A DNA stretch of 64,000 nt from Tethya wilhelma. Its lineage: Eukaryota; Porifera; Demospongiae; Tethyida; Tethyidae. A model generated the notes under the pieces. That model searched no databases and had not been told where the DNA came from. It was given only the letters and a program-made list of their open reading frames with translations. Where the stretch lies: NCBI GenBank assembly GCA_964030475.1, contig CAXIPT010000003.1, positions 4,604,631 through 4,668,630 on the forward strand, written 5' to 3'. The translations under genes were made by a program, and so were the position numbers. Positions 1 to 11,800 of the stretch are shown one piece after another. The number at the start of each line of letters is the position of its first letter. The stretch's first letter is position 1.

Positions 1-971
1 ATCTGCTCTACAGGTGCCATGGTCGCACGCTGGATCGCACGGTAGCGGTAGTTCTTGTTGAGCTAGAAGGTTGGAAAGAAAGACACAACAGACGTAAGTG
101 TGTGCGTATAGTTACATATATCGCTACCACATGTTGGCTAGGCTACACATAGACAGTGCTACTCCTATGTGAACCGACAGACTGTGGATGAATGGACTCC
201 ATTACTGCACTACACGAGCTACATTGTCTGATTCAAAGCGAGGCTTGAATTGAACTGCCCAGGGCCAATAAAAGCTTCAAAGTTACCACTTGGCATTTAC
301 AACTTGTTCAACCAGAAACCAATACATTAACCATTCTTTCTCTAGCTCTCCCAGGAAACTGAGACTGTGCCATGGAATCCTCTAACTCAGGAAGTACGTG
401 CAGTTCGATGAACTTTTTGAGTTCATTTATAAAGACAAGGCACTGAGTACACATACTTCATGCAATGAACTGTCTACAGATCATGTTCTGGCATTAAAGC
501 AAGGATACTCCTGTCCCTAGGAAGATTAGAAACAACCTTTCCCTCATGAAAAATGCACTACTGATAAATGATCACTTTGTTAGTACACATTTTATGCTTC
601 TGTTGCGTAATGTGAGCAGATGAGGAATTTTATTGTCCAAATAATTGTCTAGTCGCATACAATGGTCGCCTTCGACCAACCGATCCACTCTTACTGGGAT
701 CTCTAAACGACCATCTAGTGTTCGTACACATTCTCTTGCGATTGTGTAGTGCCATTTTCATGTCGGGTGTCCTTGTGCACGAACGCATCGGCCAGAACAT
801 ATGATCGCACTAATTTATGTACACAAATTTCCACAAGAGCTCTTATCGACACTCTCAAACAGACAACAAAACATCGATCTCATATCAACTGAACGTCTTG
901 AATGATTTACCTGCACAAATGTACAGCCCAAGTGCAGCGAAGATCACTGCACCAACAAAGAGTACTTTCAT
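1..971 (-). CDS. Secreted cysteine-rich (EGF-like?) protein, 5' part only
   Basis: Two exons are visible: 971-911 and 62-1, where the gene runs off the window. Exon 1 encodes MKVLFVGAVIFAALGLYICA, a good signal peptide with a hydrophobic core ending in small residues. It ends at phase 1 on a GTAAAT donor. A CTAG acceptor at 63-64 opens exon 2, which in the matching phase reads AQQELPLPCDPACDHGTCRA. The C-x3-C-x3-C spacing with H-G-T resembles the start of an EGF-like or other disulfide-rich module, so the product is probably secreted or the ectodomain of a membrane protein. The start codon is 266 bp from the IMP3 start on the other strand, so the two probably share a promoter. The rest of the gene is outside the window and the family cannot be named. 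The other frame of exon 2 (LNKNYRYRAIQ...) is also open but does not fit the exon 1 phase. Confidence 0.55.
72..910 (-). other. Intron of the secreted-protein gene, no further signal
   Basis: This stretch between the two exons of the first gene shows no coding segment with proper splice sites on either strand. Short open frames on the plus strand here are not supported by any family. I see no repeat or RNA gene in it. Confidence 0.4.
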
Positions 972-1237
972 TTTTTTCCCCGCCGATTCGAGATCCAATC
1001 GCCAGTGATTCTATCTTTGTAAACTCTCCCTGAACACTGTGGATTAGTTACGCTTCGATCTGTCACCTAGAAACTATAGTTTAAATAGAAAACTAAACTA
1101 AACTTTGTCTCTTGTTCTCTCAAGTTATCAAGATCAACACGGCTCTAGTTACTTAATGATTCCCACCAGTAATCTCACTCCGTAAAACATCAAATTACTA
1201 ACCACCCACGTGGACTCGTATATTCTAAGGGGAAAAT
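972..1237. promoter_or_regulatory. Shared 5' region of the secreted-protein gene and IMP3
   Basis: This 266-bp gap separates two divergent start codons, so it must hold both 5' UTRs and both promoters. It is AT-rich and no clear TATA box can be assigned to either gene. Confidence 0.4.
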
Positions 1238-2821
1238 ATGCGAAAGTTGAAGTACCACGAGAAAAAGCTCCTGAAGAAGGTCGACTTCATATCATGGAAG
1301 GTAGACAGCAATATCAGAGAGGTTCAGATACTTAGAAAGTATCACATACAGAAAAGAGAAGATTACACCAAGTTAGTTTGCATAATTTTATTATACATAC
1401 TGTCATACATGTCAGACTGCTTGATCATGCCATGTGTCATGTCATAAAATCCCCGATGAAGTATGAGTTCATAATCTCTATGTCTACTTTATACAGGTAT
1501 AATAAACTATGTGGGATGGTCAAGTCATTAGCCAATAAATTAAAGGAGCTGGAGCCCAGAGACCCCTACAGGAATGAGGCGACAACCCAATTACTGGAGA
1601 AGTTGTGAGACACCACACACCACAGGCCCATCATAGTCTTAACACCTGTAGAATTAATTCGAGCCTGTAAACAAGATTAAATCACCGTGACTAGACTCTT
1701 GTAAAAGTCAAGAGACCTTTCAAATTATGAAATTACCACTTTCCTGTGTTTTGTTTCCTTTGTAAACAAAAAATTTAATAACATAAATATTATATTGTTC
1801 AGGTATTCAATGGGAATTATTCCAACTCGAAAGAACCTGGAACTTTGTGACAAAGTAACTGCTTCGGCATTTTGCAGGTAATGATGCAAGGATTGTGTCT
1901 GCCGTGTATGTGCATAATGAATGCCTAATAGTGTATTCTCTCTAATGTGTTGACTTTCAGAAGGAGACTCCCAGTAATTATGGTCAAATTACGCATGGCC
2001 CAACACATAGGAGACGCAGCCAAGTTTATAGAACAAGGTCGTATCCTATAGGCAATACAATACTCTGAAGTTTACAGTAAACAACCTTGTTTTCTATGTG
2101 ATGTTTTGTTAAGCTAACTAGAGTTCGTTACTCTTGATTGTATAATAGAACTCCACTGGAGTAAACTGGTGTATGTGTAGCCAGTAATGGGGTGGCAGTA
2201 CTTGTGTGTGTGTTTCCTTAAAACAGTGTTTATTAGACATCAGAGTTGGGCCAGAAGTAATCACCGACCCTGCGTTCCTTGTCACTAGGTAACAGTTGCC
2301 TAGCATGCAAATAATGTTGTTTTCAAATTGCGACCAACCCATTCCATCCGTACAGAAACATGGAAGACTTTGTGACATGGACCGATACTTCAAAGATCAG
2401 AAAACACGTGTTGGAATATAACCAAGAGGTTATTACAATAGTAATGTGTTACGAACGTAGAAAATGTTGAGTGAGGTGGGGTTGTGTGTATGTATGTAAG
2501 TAGCTGTAAGTACATGTGCACTAATAGAATAGGTGCCCTTTTGACTGGTTTGGCATTCTGAACTAATAAGCATACTTTTGCCATTAGTGACCAACACAAC
2601 TGTTTGAGTCATTATCTTTCTCTATGGCTTGGGCTGGGCATCAAAGCCACTGTAGAAAGTTTTGAGTTTACATTTCACACCACATTGCCTGGGGTAGTCT
2701 CAGAGTCTGAAGTCTGGAAGTGAATCTCTAGAATGGATGGATTGAATAACGTACACTTAACAGTATAAAGGGCTCTGTTTCCTAAACATGCATTTTGAAG
2801 TAGTGTGCGTCATGACCCATC

Positions 2822-2869
<48 letters not shown>

Positions 2870-2905
2870 TCCTGAATGTAGAGAGATGATTTTGATCTCC
2901 TATGA
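1238..2905 (+). CDS. IMP3: U3 snoRNP protein IMP3
   Basis: Seven exons: 1238-1371, 1497-1604, 1803-1877, 1961-2037, 2237-2288, 2356-2428, 2882-2905. The product starts [17 protein letters not shown], continues with [18 protein letters not shown], and ends [17 protein letters not shown] followed by VLEYNQERDDFDLL. This follows IMP3 end to end. IMP3 has an S4-like RNA-binding fold and joins U3 snoRNA to pre-18S rRNA in the nucleolar small-subunit processome. The S4 segment is the [15 protein letters not shown] region plus [18 protein letters not shown]. All exon phases agree. Exon 7 is only 24 nt and lies just after a CA microsatellite. The donor after exon 4 (GTCGTA) is weak. The length (about 180 residues) is normal for the family. 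Confidence 0.93.
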
Positions 2906-3529
2906 AATCAAGGGTGGAACCACGTGATATCTTTACGCATAGCTATAGAACTTTTCAAACTGTTCAGTTCACCATAATGCATTAATTTTATGTCATGCTA
3001 TATCTTTACTATGTGTGTGGCTTTTTCCCTTCTCAAATATCAAAAATCGTTATGTTCTTCGAATAACAACATACCTATGCTATTCCTTACCTGACAATGT
3101 GATGCACATGTACTCATAACGTGAGTATAGGTATTTCATACCCATTACGTGCAATTATCGTGACATGTTTCTCCAATCTTCTACATTACAACCCCATTAG
3201 CCTTCCCCTGCACCACGTAATGACGCACATGTATGCGCACCCACTCTCACAAACACATACACGCATCGTCGGACATGTATGCATGTAAAATCATTCTTGC
3301 TATAGCATATTGGATGTCATAGGCAACTTTGGGATACCTAAAATTATTTACCTTGGACTTTTCTTATTTAAGTGCTATGTTTGTGTATAGTTTTCTTTCA
3401 AACTTTACGTTGTCCTTGTGACTTGATCCATGCATTTCGTTGACGCCGAGCACATTCCAGTTCCTTCTTACAATGCACTAAAAATTGACTGTTTGTCAGC
3501 GCACAGGTGTGCATGCAGGCATGACATTG

Positions 3530-3600
<71 letters not shown>

Positions 3601-3971
3601 AGGTCACAGTCACAATGCACTCAGTTTTGGTATGTCTTGTAATTGCATCAGACACATCAAAGGGTGTTGACTCACTTCATTGTTGACAGCTCATCAATTA
3701 GTCCGCGTAGCATTTGACTGCCTTCTTGCGTGTTGTCGCAGTCGCCGCCATTCCTTTCAAGTGCCCTGTCATGTAGGGTAATGTATCAGTGCTATCGAAT
3801 GTGCCGGCTACAATACGGACGTATTTCAGACATTAGGAAATACTACACTGATTCAAAAATGCACCGAAGCACATGTGTGACCTAACCCTCCTGGCATAAA
3901 ATGATTAATGGAACTCCTATAATTGTGAAATGTAAATAGATCAAACTCGTATTTCACTTAAGTGCTTCTTT
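2906..3971. other. Intergenic region between IMP3 and the 3' end of the unknown minus-strand gene
   Basis: About 1.07 kb without a supported gene. It contains a long GT microsatellite at about 3525-3599, and open frames across it are only VCVCV or THTHT translations of that repeat. The 3' UTRs of both convergent genes must lie here. Confidence 0.5.
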
Positions 3972-5526
3972 CTAGGAAATATTGTCACTAATATCATCAT
4001 ACCTCGTGTGTGATGCTGGTGGGGACATTCCACCTCCGACAGCAGCAAGTTGACTCTCCAGGAGATCGGCCGCTGTCAGATCCATCATTTCTTGAACGGC
4101 TTTCATCTCCTCCTGAGATGGTGGAGTCTGTTTCGTCACACTAGGTGCCAGAGGTGGTGGAGAAGGTGTGCCTTGTGCTGCTGACTCATGTGGAACCAAG
4201 GGTGACACTTGTCCACTGGGGAGGGAGGCATTCTCATTGGGAGCATGTGACTGTTCTTGTGAGCCTTCATTACTACAAACTCCCAAAGGAAGCCCCTCAT
4301 TCTGAGCACTCATCTCATCCTCTGGAGTAGTAGTAGTAGTAGTAGTAGCTGGTTTGTTGTGATAATTATTGTGGAGAGACTCTCCTCCAACCTCTTCAAA
4401 ACCATTGTCGTCACTGAATGGATTCAAGAGACTGAGGTTTCTGCTGTCCTCTTCAACAACAACAGCTTCTATGGGTACTTGTACATGCACCACTTCCACT
4501 ACCCTGGTTTCCTTTTCTTCTTTATCACTTTTGCTGTCTTCTTGTGTGTCAACTTCAGCTAACTTCTCTGTATTATTACAGTCAATGGTGTTAGCTGTGT
4601 TTAGTTGAGAGGCCACTTGAGATAAAGTAAACCCAGGTATGGGTTCTTCTCTTTGTGGTGTGTGGTCCTTTTCTGGAATGGAATGATTGCTCTCTTCGTC
4701 TAAGTCAGTTGTCCATTGCTGCAAGATGTATATATATTTATAATTATTACATGAACAGACAATTATGTGTGCAAATTATAGCAGGCAACTTGAGGTGATT
4801 AAATTGTGGTCATAAATTTCTAAATTATAAGTTATTGTATCAAACAAACACATTTTAAATTTATTGTTTAAAGCCATTTGCTAAAATTAATTTTATATCC
4901 TCCAACTTTACATGCACTGATATCACAGACCATTAATAAACACTGTATACCTCACTGTTGGTGTTCAGAGCTGGATTCACTGAAGGAGCATGCTCCCCCA
5001 CAGCAGGTAATCCTTCTGTCATTTCCAAAATAGGGCACTCAGGCTGTTTGACTGACACATGTGGAATATTAGAGCCCCCATCTGCCACACTGAATGCAGG
5101 TTGCGTGGCTGGTAGGACAATGTTTGTTTCCACAGTTGCCGAATGTACTGGTTGTGTGGCTGGAGTAGATTTATTGGGTAACAATAATTCAGAATGTTCT
5201 TCTGAAGTTAGGCTATCTCCACAGTCGCTTGTTTCATTGTTTGAATGGTGTCCTATGTCCAGGTTTGCTGGCACTGGTATTTGTGTTGAACTAACAAACT
5301 GGTTAGTGTCTTCATTGCAAGCAGTTATAGTTGGCTGTGTAAGAGGAATATCTTGGGGTTGGTTTCCACTCTTCTTCTTCAGTACAAGTTTAGCTCTCTT
5401 GTTACTACCAAAGCGAGGTACATACCTGCCTTCAGGTTTGCACACTTGTGCCTGTGAGTCCTGACTGCTTTCTGAATTGGAAGAAGCTCTTGTCTTCCTC
5501 TTTCTTCCTTTGGAGGCTCCTGGCAT
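3972..5526 (-). CDS. Unknown low-complexity, nuclear-looking protein
   Basis: Two exons, 5526-4951 and 4718-3972, with GTATAC donor and TTGCAG acceptor, give about 440 residues. The chosen start is MPGASKGRKRKTR: it is the first ATG followed by a basic, nuclear-localisation-like stretch (GRKRKTR, then NKRAKLVLKKK near residue 45). A longer frame begins upstream but would run into the KIF14 promoter. The rest is rich in Ser, Thr, Pro, Gln and acidic residues, with repeated PATQP/LPATQP phrases and a polyT run from a (TAG)n repeat. The C-terminus holds a short helical stretch (EEMKAVQEMMDLTAADLL) and ends RYDDISDNIS. I do not recognise the family. The gene is head to head with KIF14, start codons 299 bp apart. 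It is disordered by composition, and a chromatin or cell-cycle role would be only a guess. Confidence 0.7.
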
Positions 5527-5824
5527 GACTCCTTTTTTTTCCTCACTTGTATATGCTTGAACTCCTCCGACAGCTGTGCACGCATTCAATTTTCCCGCGC
5601 CCGCCACCAATCTGAACACGATGACGTAATACTGCAACGTGATTGGTCAACATTTGTTTGCAGCTTTTGTTTGGAGCCATCTTTGCCTATGTATTTGTTT
5701 TGGAGGGAACTCAAAAGTGAGGTTGTCCTATTTTTTGGCTCCAAGGACCAAGATTATCAAACAGAAGCAATATTTCAGGCTGTGTCGCCTGTAGATAGTC
5801 TACACTGCAAGAAATCTTCGAAAA
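5527..5824. promoter_or_regulatory. Divergent promoter of the unknown gene and KIF14
   Basis: This 298-bp stretch lies between the two start codons. It includes gtgattggtc near 5640, which contains ATTGG, the reverse complement of a CCAAT box, and a GC-richer patch (cccgcgcccgccacc near 5595). Both are common in cell-cycle promoters. The actual start sites are unknown. Confidence 0.4.
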
Positions 5825-8800
5825 ATGAGTGTGGCTCAAGTTGCAGAGAAGAATGAAGTGGTCAAGAGTGAGAAAGATAAATCCAAAACAAGAAGGTCAC
5901 TCCCCCAAGTCCCCCAGGGTGTTAAGCCAGTGAGGTCCTCTTCAACTGGTCGCCTAATCGCCAGAAAGACACCCCAAACATCCACTAGTAGTTTGACAAA
6001 CAGTTCACTCGACCTCACAACAGTCAGTGAACTCTCTGAGCTCTCACAGAGCATACTGCTGAGCAGGACAACTGACCATGGTGGTGGAGCTGCAAGCTCG
6101 CGGGACTCCACACTGCAGCAGACTCCAAAGAGGGACATTGTGTCTCCTGTCAGGTTTACAAAGCTTGGAGAAGGTGAAGACTCCTCTGTGACTGTAGCTG
6201 TTAGAGTGAGGCCTCTCAATGATAGGTAAGGCCGCACGACCCCTATTCAGAGTCGTTTGCAAGTTTTCATGCGTGTGCTCTGGGTGTTACTTCAATTCGT
6301 GCTTGAACTTGTAAAAGAGATAAATGTGATGTGTTATGGTTAACACAGTCATAAGTAGGCATTGTAAGCAATTTACAGTATGCTGTTTATAAGACTTCCT
6401 ATCAGGTGTTGAAATATTAAATGCTCCATATAAATCCAGCCATTCTGTAGAGCACTAGTCTATTGAGCTAGGTCCTTTTCCCTGTCATATGTTAGGCGTA
6501 GAAAAAAACGGATCTAGCGCGATAGACTAGTAGGGTACTTGCAGGATACATAATCTATGCAATGTCCCGAGCAATACGAGAGCTGCAAATTCACTTCTGT
6601 GTGGCAAAAAAAATCTATTGCTTCAAAGATACTTTCAGTCTTGCAATAGTGGTGCTGACATCACTTGCATTCAAATGCTCTGATCTATGGAAACCAACAT
6701 ACCTGCAATAACATGTACATGACATTGTGTGTGTGTGTGTGTGTGTTTGTGTATATACATAGGGAAATTCGCTATGATGCTAAACAGGTGGTTCGTATGT
6801 ACAACAATGAGACCATCATCACCTCCAGCGATGGCGTCCAACACAGATTCTACTACGATCACTGCTTCTGGTCTGCTGCAAACAACGACATAAACTTTGC
6901 AGACCAGAAGAGAGTGTACAAGGAGCTTGCACAACCTCTACTTGACTGGTCCTTTCTGGGCTACAACACCTGCTTGTTTGCCTATGGACAGACAGGATCG
7001 GGAAAATCCTACTGGTGAGTTGTAAGTCCTTCGTCTTTAGCGTGTTGTCAGCCTCATAAGCCCCCTCTCTCCTGCTGTTGTTGTTGCAGTATCTTGGGTG
7101 AAGGAGATGCCCGTGGGGTAGTGCCACAGTTCTCTCAGGAGCTGTTTGACAGGATTGAAGGGACTGCAGACAGTGAGGTATACTGCTAGTATGCTGTTTC
7201 ACGTACAGTGCACTCCCTTTAGCTGTTGTGCTATGAAATCTTTGCACTCAGACTGTGTTTGAGGTTCAAGTGAGCTACTATGAGATCTACAAAGAGATGA
7301 TCTACGATCTCCTTGCCTCCACAAAGCACAAAAAAAAACACAAGGTAGCTTAAACTCGCAATATTTTCTCACGCTACGATAAGTTCCATGCTTGATGTGC
7401 CTTTGCAGTTGAGAGTGAGAGAGCATCCGGTAATGGGTCCCTATGTTGAAGACCTGTCAACTTATGTGGCCACTTCCTTCAGTGATATTGAGGTAATATA
7501 TCATAGCATTATTGTGATACTAATAATATGTTTGACTGACAAATTTTATGTGCATGCTTTAAAGCTATGATCCTATTTTCTACATAGCGCTGGATAAATG
7601 TTGGAAATCGTTTCCGAGCAACAGCCACTACTGGTATGAACGACAGGAGCAGTCGATCCCACGCTGTCTTCACGATCCTTCTCACTCAGACCTCTGTAAG
7701 CAATCTCACATGTTTGCACACATCATGTGCGTATCAACTTCATGTATGCTGAAAACATTCAATGTTTTTAGATCTTAGAAGGGGAAGAACATAACAAAGT
7801 TAGTCGGATCAACCTGATCGATTTGGCCGGGAGTGAGCGGTCATCTGTCTCCAAAACGTCAGGTGAGAGACTCAAAGAGGGAGCCAGCATCAATCGCTCC
7901 CTCCATGCTCTGGGAAAGGTCATCTCCCTGCTCTCGGAGAAGTCCACAGGGAAAAGAAAGAAGGCGTACATCCCTTACCGTGATTCCACGCTCACCTGGT
8001 TGTTGAAGGAGAGTCTTGGCGGCAACTCCAAGACAGCCATGATAGCAACAATCAGTCCTGCCAACATCCACTACGAGGAGTCACTCAGCACTTTAAGGTA
8101 GGTGCCACGGGTTACTGATGGGTGCACATGGATGCAGTGAAGTTCACTGATACAGAACACACTTGTACAACTAAGTACTGTGCCATGGATTTGATGTGTA
8201 TAAATGTGTATCTTTTTTTTTTACGATCAGGTATGCTCAACAAGCCAGAACCATCGTCAATGTAGCAAGAGTCAATGAAGACCCCAATGCCACCATTATC
8301 AGAGGTACTATTATACCAGTGAATCAAAAACACGTGTTTTAATTCACCGAGCATATTACACTGTATACAGACCTTCGACAAGAAATAAACTATCTCAAGT
8401 CCCTCCTGGGTGACAGACTAGACCCAGCCTCTAGTGTAGTGGAGGTGAAGGATCTACGAGAGAAACTGAGAGAGTCTGAAAAACTCATGTCAGAGGTCAC
8501 AAGGTACAAGTGAAAACATGTAGAAGTGTATGAATAATTATGAATATGATTTTGTTGTGTACACTGTAGGACATGGCAGCAAAAGTTGAATGACACAGAA
8601 GCTCGTAAGAAAGAAGAGTTGGAGCAGTTAAAGGTAAAATGGCATATCATTTGAAATACGTAGCAAGATAAGTTGACCAACTAGTCGCTCTTACCACGTT
8701 TTAAAACCACAACTACAACAACAGAAATCGGGATCACTGAAGGTGAACAATCGTCTTCCAAACCTCGTGAACCTGACAGAGGACCCCCAGCTCTCAGAGA

Positions 8801-11800
8801 CCCTCCTCTATGTGCTGAAAGAAGGAGTGACTACCGTTGGACGTCAAGATGGAGCCAAGTCACACGACATTGAACTTACGGGGGCTCTGATTGTAGACAA
8901 CCACTGGTAAAAGAAAATAAATTATTTGTTTGTTTGTTTTTGTGTATGTACTCATTTTGTTGTTGTTTTCTCCTTAGCCAACTGTTGAATGATAATGGTG
9001 ATGTGACACTCAAACCATCAAGCAATGGAGACGCTCAAACGTTTGTGAATGGTGTGCTCATCACCACCTCAGTACAACTGCATCATGTAGGTGGTACTGT
9101 ATACTAGACAGACTGACAGTGCATGCATCATCATGAGTACGTTCATTTTGCACACAGGGTGATCGTGTGGTGCTTGGAGGAGAGTATTTCTTCCGTTTCA
9201 ACAGTCCAGCTGAGGTAGAAAAGGGAGTCAGCTTCAAGAAAGGCAAAGGGAGCTTCGAATATGCAAGAAATGAACTCATTTCGGTTCAAACAGCCAGGTG
9301 GGTTCCATGAAACAAACCACAATGTCATGGAAGTGAATGATTTACTACTGCATGCTGTTCTGTTCATGTGATTAGATTGGAGGCTGAGTTGGAGGAAAAA
9401 CGGCTAAAGGAACGGGAATCAATGATGGTGGAACTTCAATCGATCAAGAACGAAGCACAGGAAGAGATGGACAGACAGCGGTCTCTCTTTGAACAGAAGC
9501 TATCAGAACTAGCTAAGGAAATGGTTAGCACTGGGCATAAGGATGTTGACTCACATGGCATGGGTTGTGTACTTGCACTTGTATGAGCCTCTTTCTAGTT
9601 ACCACAGACCATAAGGATGTTTGCTCACTTGACGTGACCATAGGTTGTGTACATGCACTTGTATGCTTCTAACCCATTCATCATAATTATATGTCTGCAC
9701 TTCCATATTCACCTCCCACACAGTTGTACTATGTGTCTATCATTGTTTATGTTGATGCTCCTGCAGGAAGAGCAGAGTATGGAAGTCTCCATCCACCAAA
9801 GAACAAAAGAGGAGACAGAGATGAAAATGGAAGAGCTACTGAAACAGAAGCAACTTCTGGAAGAGGAAACGCTGGCACAGAAGCACATCATTCAACTGGA
9901 GCAGATGAAAACGGAGAAGGAGTACGCTGAAATGAAAGAGCAGAAGAGCAAGTTAATGATGGAACTGGAGAAGGAGAAAAACAAGCTAGAAGGTGACATC
10001 AGCAAGCTCAGCAAGAACAAGGTAGAAGTGCTTTACCTTCCACAATACTGTAGTTTATGTGTGATGAATTTTATTCATATATGTGTGTATGTGTGTGTGT
10101 GTGTTTTCTTTTATTGTACTCAGCAAATTCGTGATTCTCGTCGTGAGTCCTCCATCAGTACTAGTTCGTCTGCATTAGATGGACGTGGCTCTGAGCTGGT
10201 GAGGATGTCAATGATGCTCCATGAGGCATCGGCCATTTGCAAGGGACTCAACAAACCATTGGTACGCTAGTGTGTGTGTACTTATTTTGTCAACAAATAT
10301 ACCATAAGCTCACTGTCACTAACACACACACTCACACATGCCATTCAAAGACATTCAGTCGAGATGAAGCACTAAATGAGCATGGAGAACTTGAAGCTCA
10401 CGTCCGTGTAACCAACACCCAACTGGGCCAGGTGACTCACTGGACCCAGGCCAAGTTTGAGTCTCGACTGGAACAGATGAGAGACATCTACCAGAACATG
10501 TCCCAGGGATCTGTCGCCTCTCTCGATGAGAGCGTGAGCTCCGCAGGAACCAGTGGAGAAGAGAATGATCCTTTCTACGACCCCTCGGACATGTGGGTCA
10601 AAGACTCCATGTTGACACCACACCCTTCACCTCATAGGTACATATGTGTGTGTTGTGTGCATTTCCCATACAAATGCAATGCAATTTAAACTACGTAGTA
10701 CTTTATTTCACTCAATCATTGCACACATGCATACATACTTGCAAACAGAGCTGCTCAATTGCGACGGTCGTTGCTCTCAGCTGGTTCCTCTCCTTCTCTT
10801 CAATCTCCGTCCACCAGAGGCTCCTCCACTGGGAGTGGGCCTCGCTTTCTGGAGATGCTGTCCAATTCCCTCGGATCTTGGACAACTGGTAGTCCTCTCC
10901 TTGGTACACCCGAACAAACAGCAACACGAAAAACGTCGTATTTCCAGTTAAGTCAGTCCGTGCCACTCGTCTGTTGTGACAAGATCAGCAACATATTGAA
11001 GGAGAGTGCACCGTGTGTGTCAGTGTACCAGTCCATGGTGGATCGTGTCTGTCAAATGAGAAGGGAGAGCAGGTTGCTGGAGCAGGCGTATGATGAACAC
11101 TCCCCCACTCCTGATCTTAATGGTAAGGTAGACCTTAGTTTGGATCACTTTTGCCTTGAGTATTTTCATTCGTACATATGTAGATTAAAACAAGTTGTGA
11201 ATGTATGTCAAGTGTCTCTGTACATGCTACAGGAGTATAGTCTCAATCCCAGGCTCTCTCTCTCTGAATATTACACAGCATGCTCGTGCATAAATATTCA
11301 CTGGGTGAGAGCCTGGGAACGAGGTTAACAGGAGTATATTCAAGCAATCTTATCTTTTATAAACTATCCCAAATCTAAAGCAACCTTCCCAATACATGTA
11401 CACTACTCATTGTTGTTTGTTTGTTTGTTTGTTTGTTTGTTTGTTTGTTTGTTCCATATTATACAGTTCCATTCTCCGAGCAAACCAACATACGGCAGCA
11501 CACCATCTCACTGTACTCATCTCTGGAGTTGCTAGTGGAGAAAGCACGCTCCCTTCAGGAGCAGTGCCACACCCACGAGGCTCTCAGCATTAGTGTGAGT
11601 GGTGTGACTGGCATGAAGGGCCTGGCTGGGCAGAGCTGTGAGCAGTTGACCAAGGCAATTTGTCAACAGACAGCTCTCTACTGTAGCAAACTATTTCAGG
11701 TATGAATTGTTTGTTGTTTTTTTTATGAAATTCTTTATGGATAATATGAACATGTCACCAAGAGATGAGTGTTGCGATATGCTTTGCAAGCCAATGCTCA

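Noticed and set aside
3398..3670. Open frames over the GT/CA run (VCVCV, THTHT)
   Set aside because: Pure microsatellite translation on both strands with no flanking domain. The same holds for frames at 17643-17834, 29927-30221, 30661-31085, 34794-35178 and 57733-57957.
5557..5856. Plus-strand frame joining the KIF14 promoter to its first codons
   Set aside because: It runs in a different phase from the KIF14 start at 5825 and crosses the divergent promoter.
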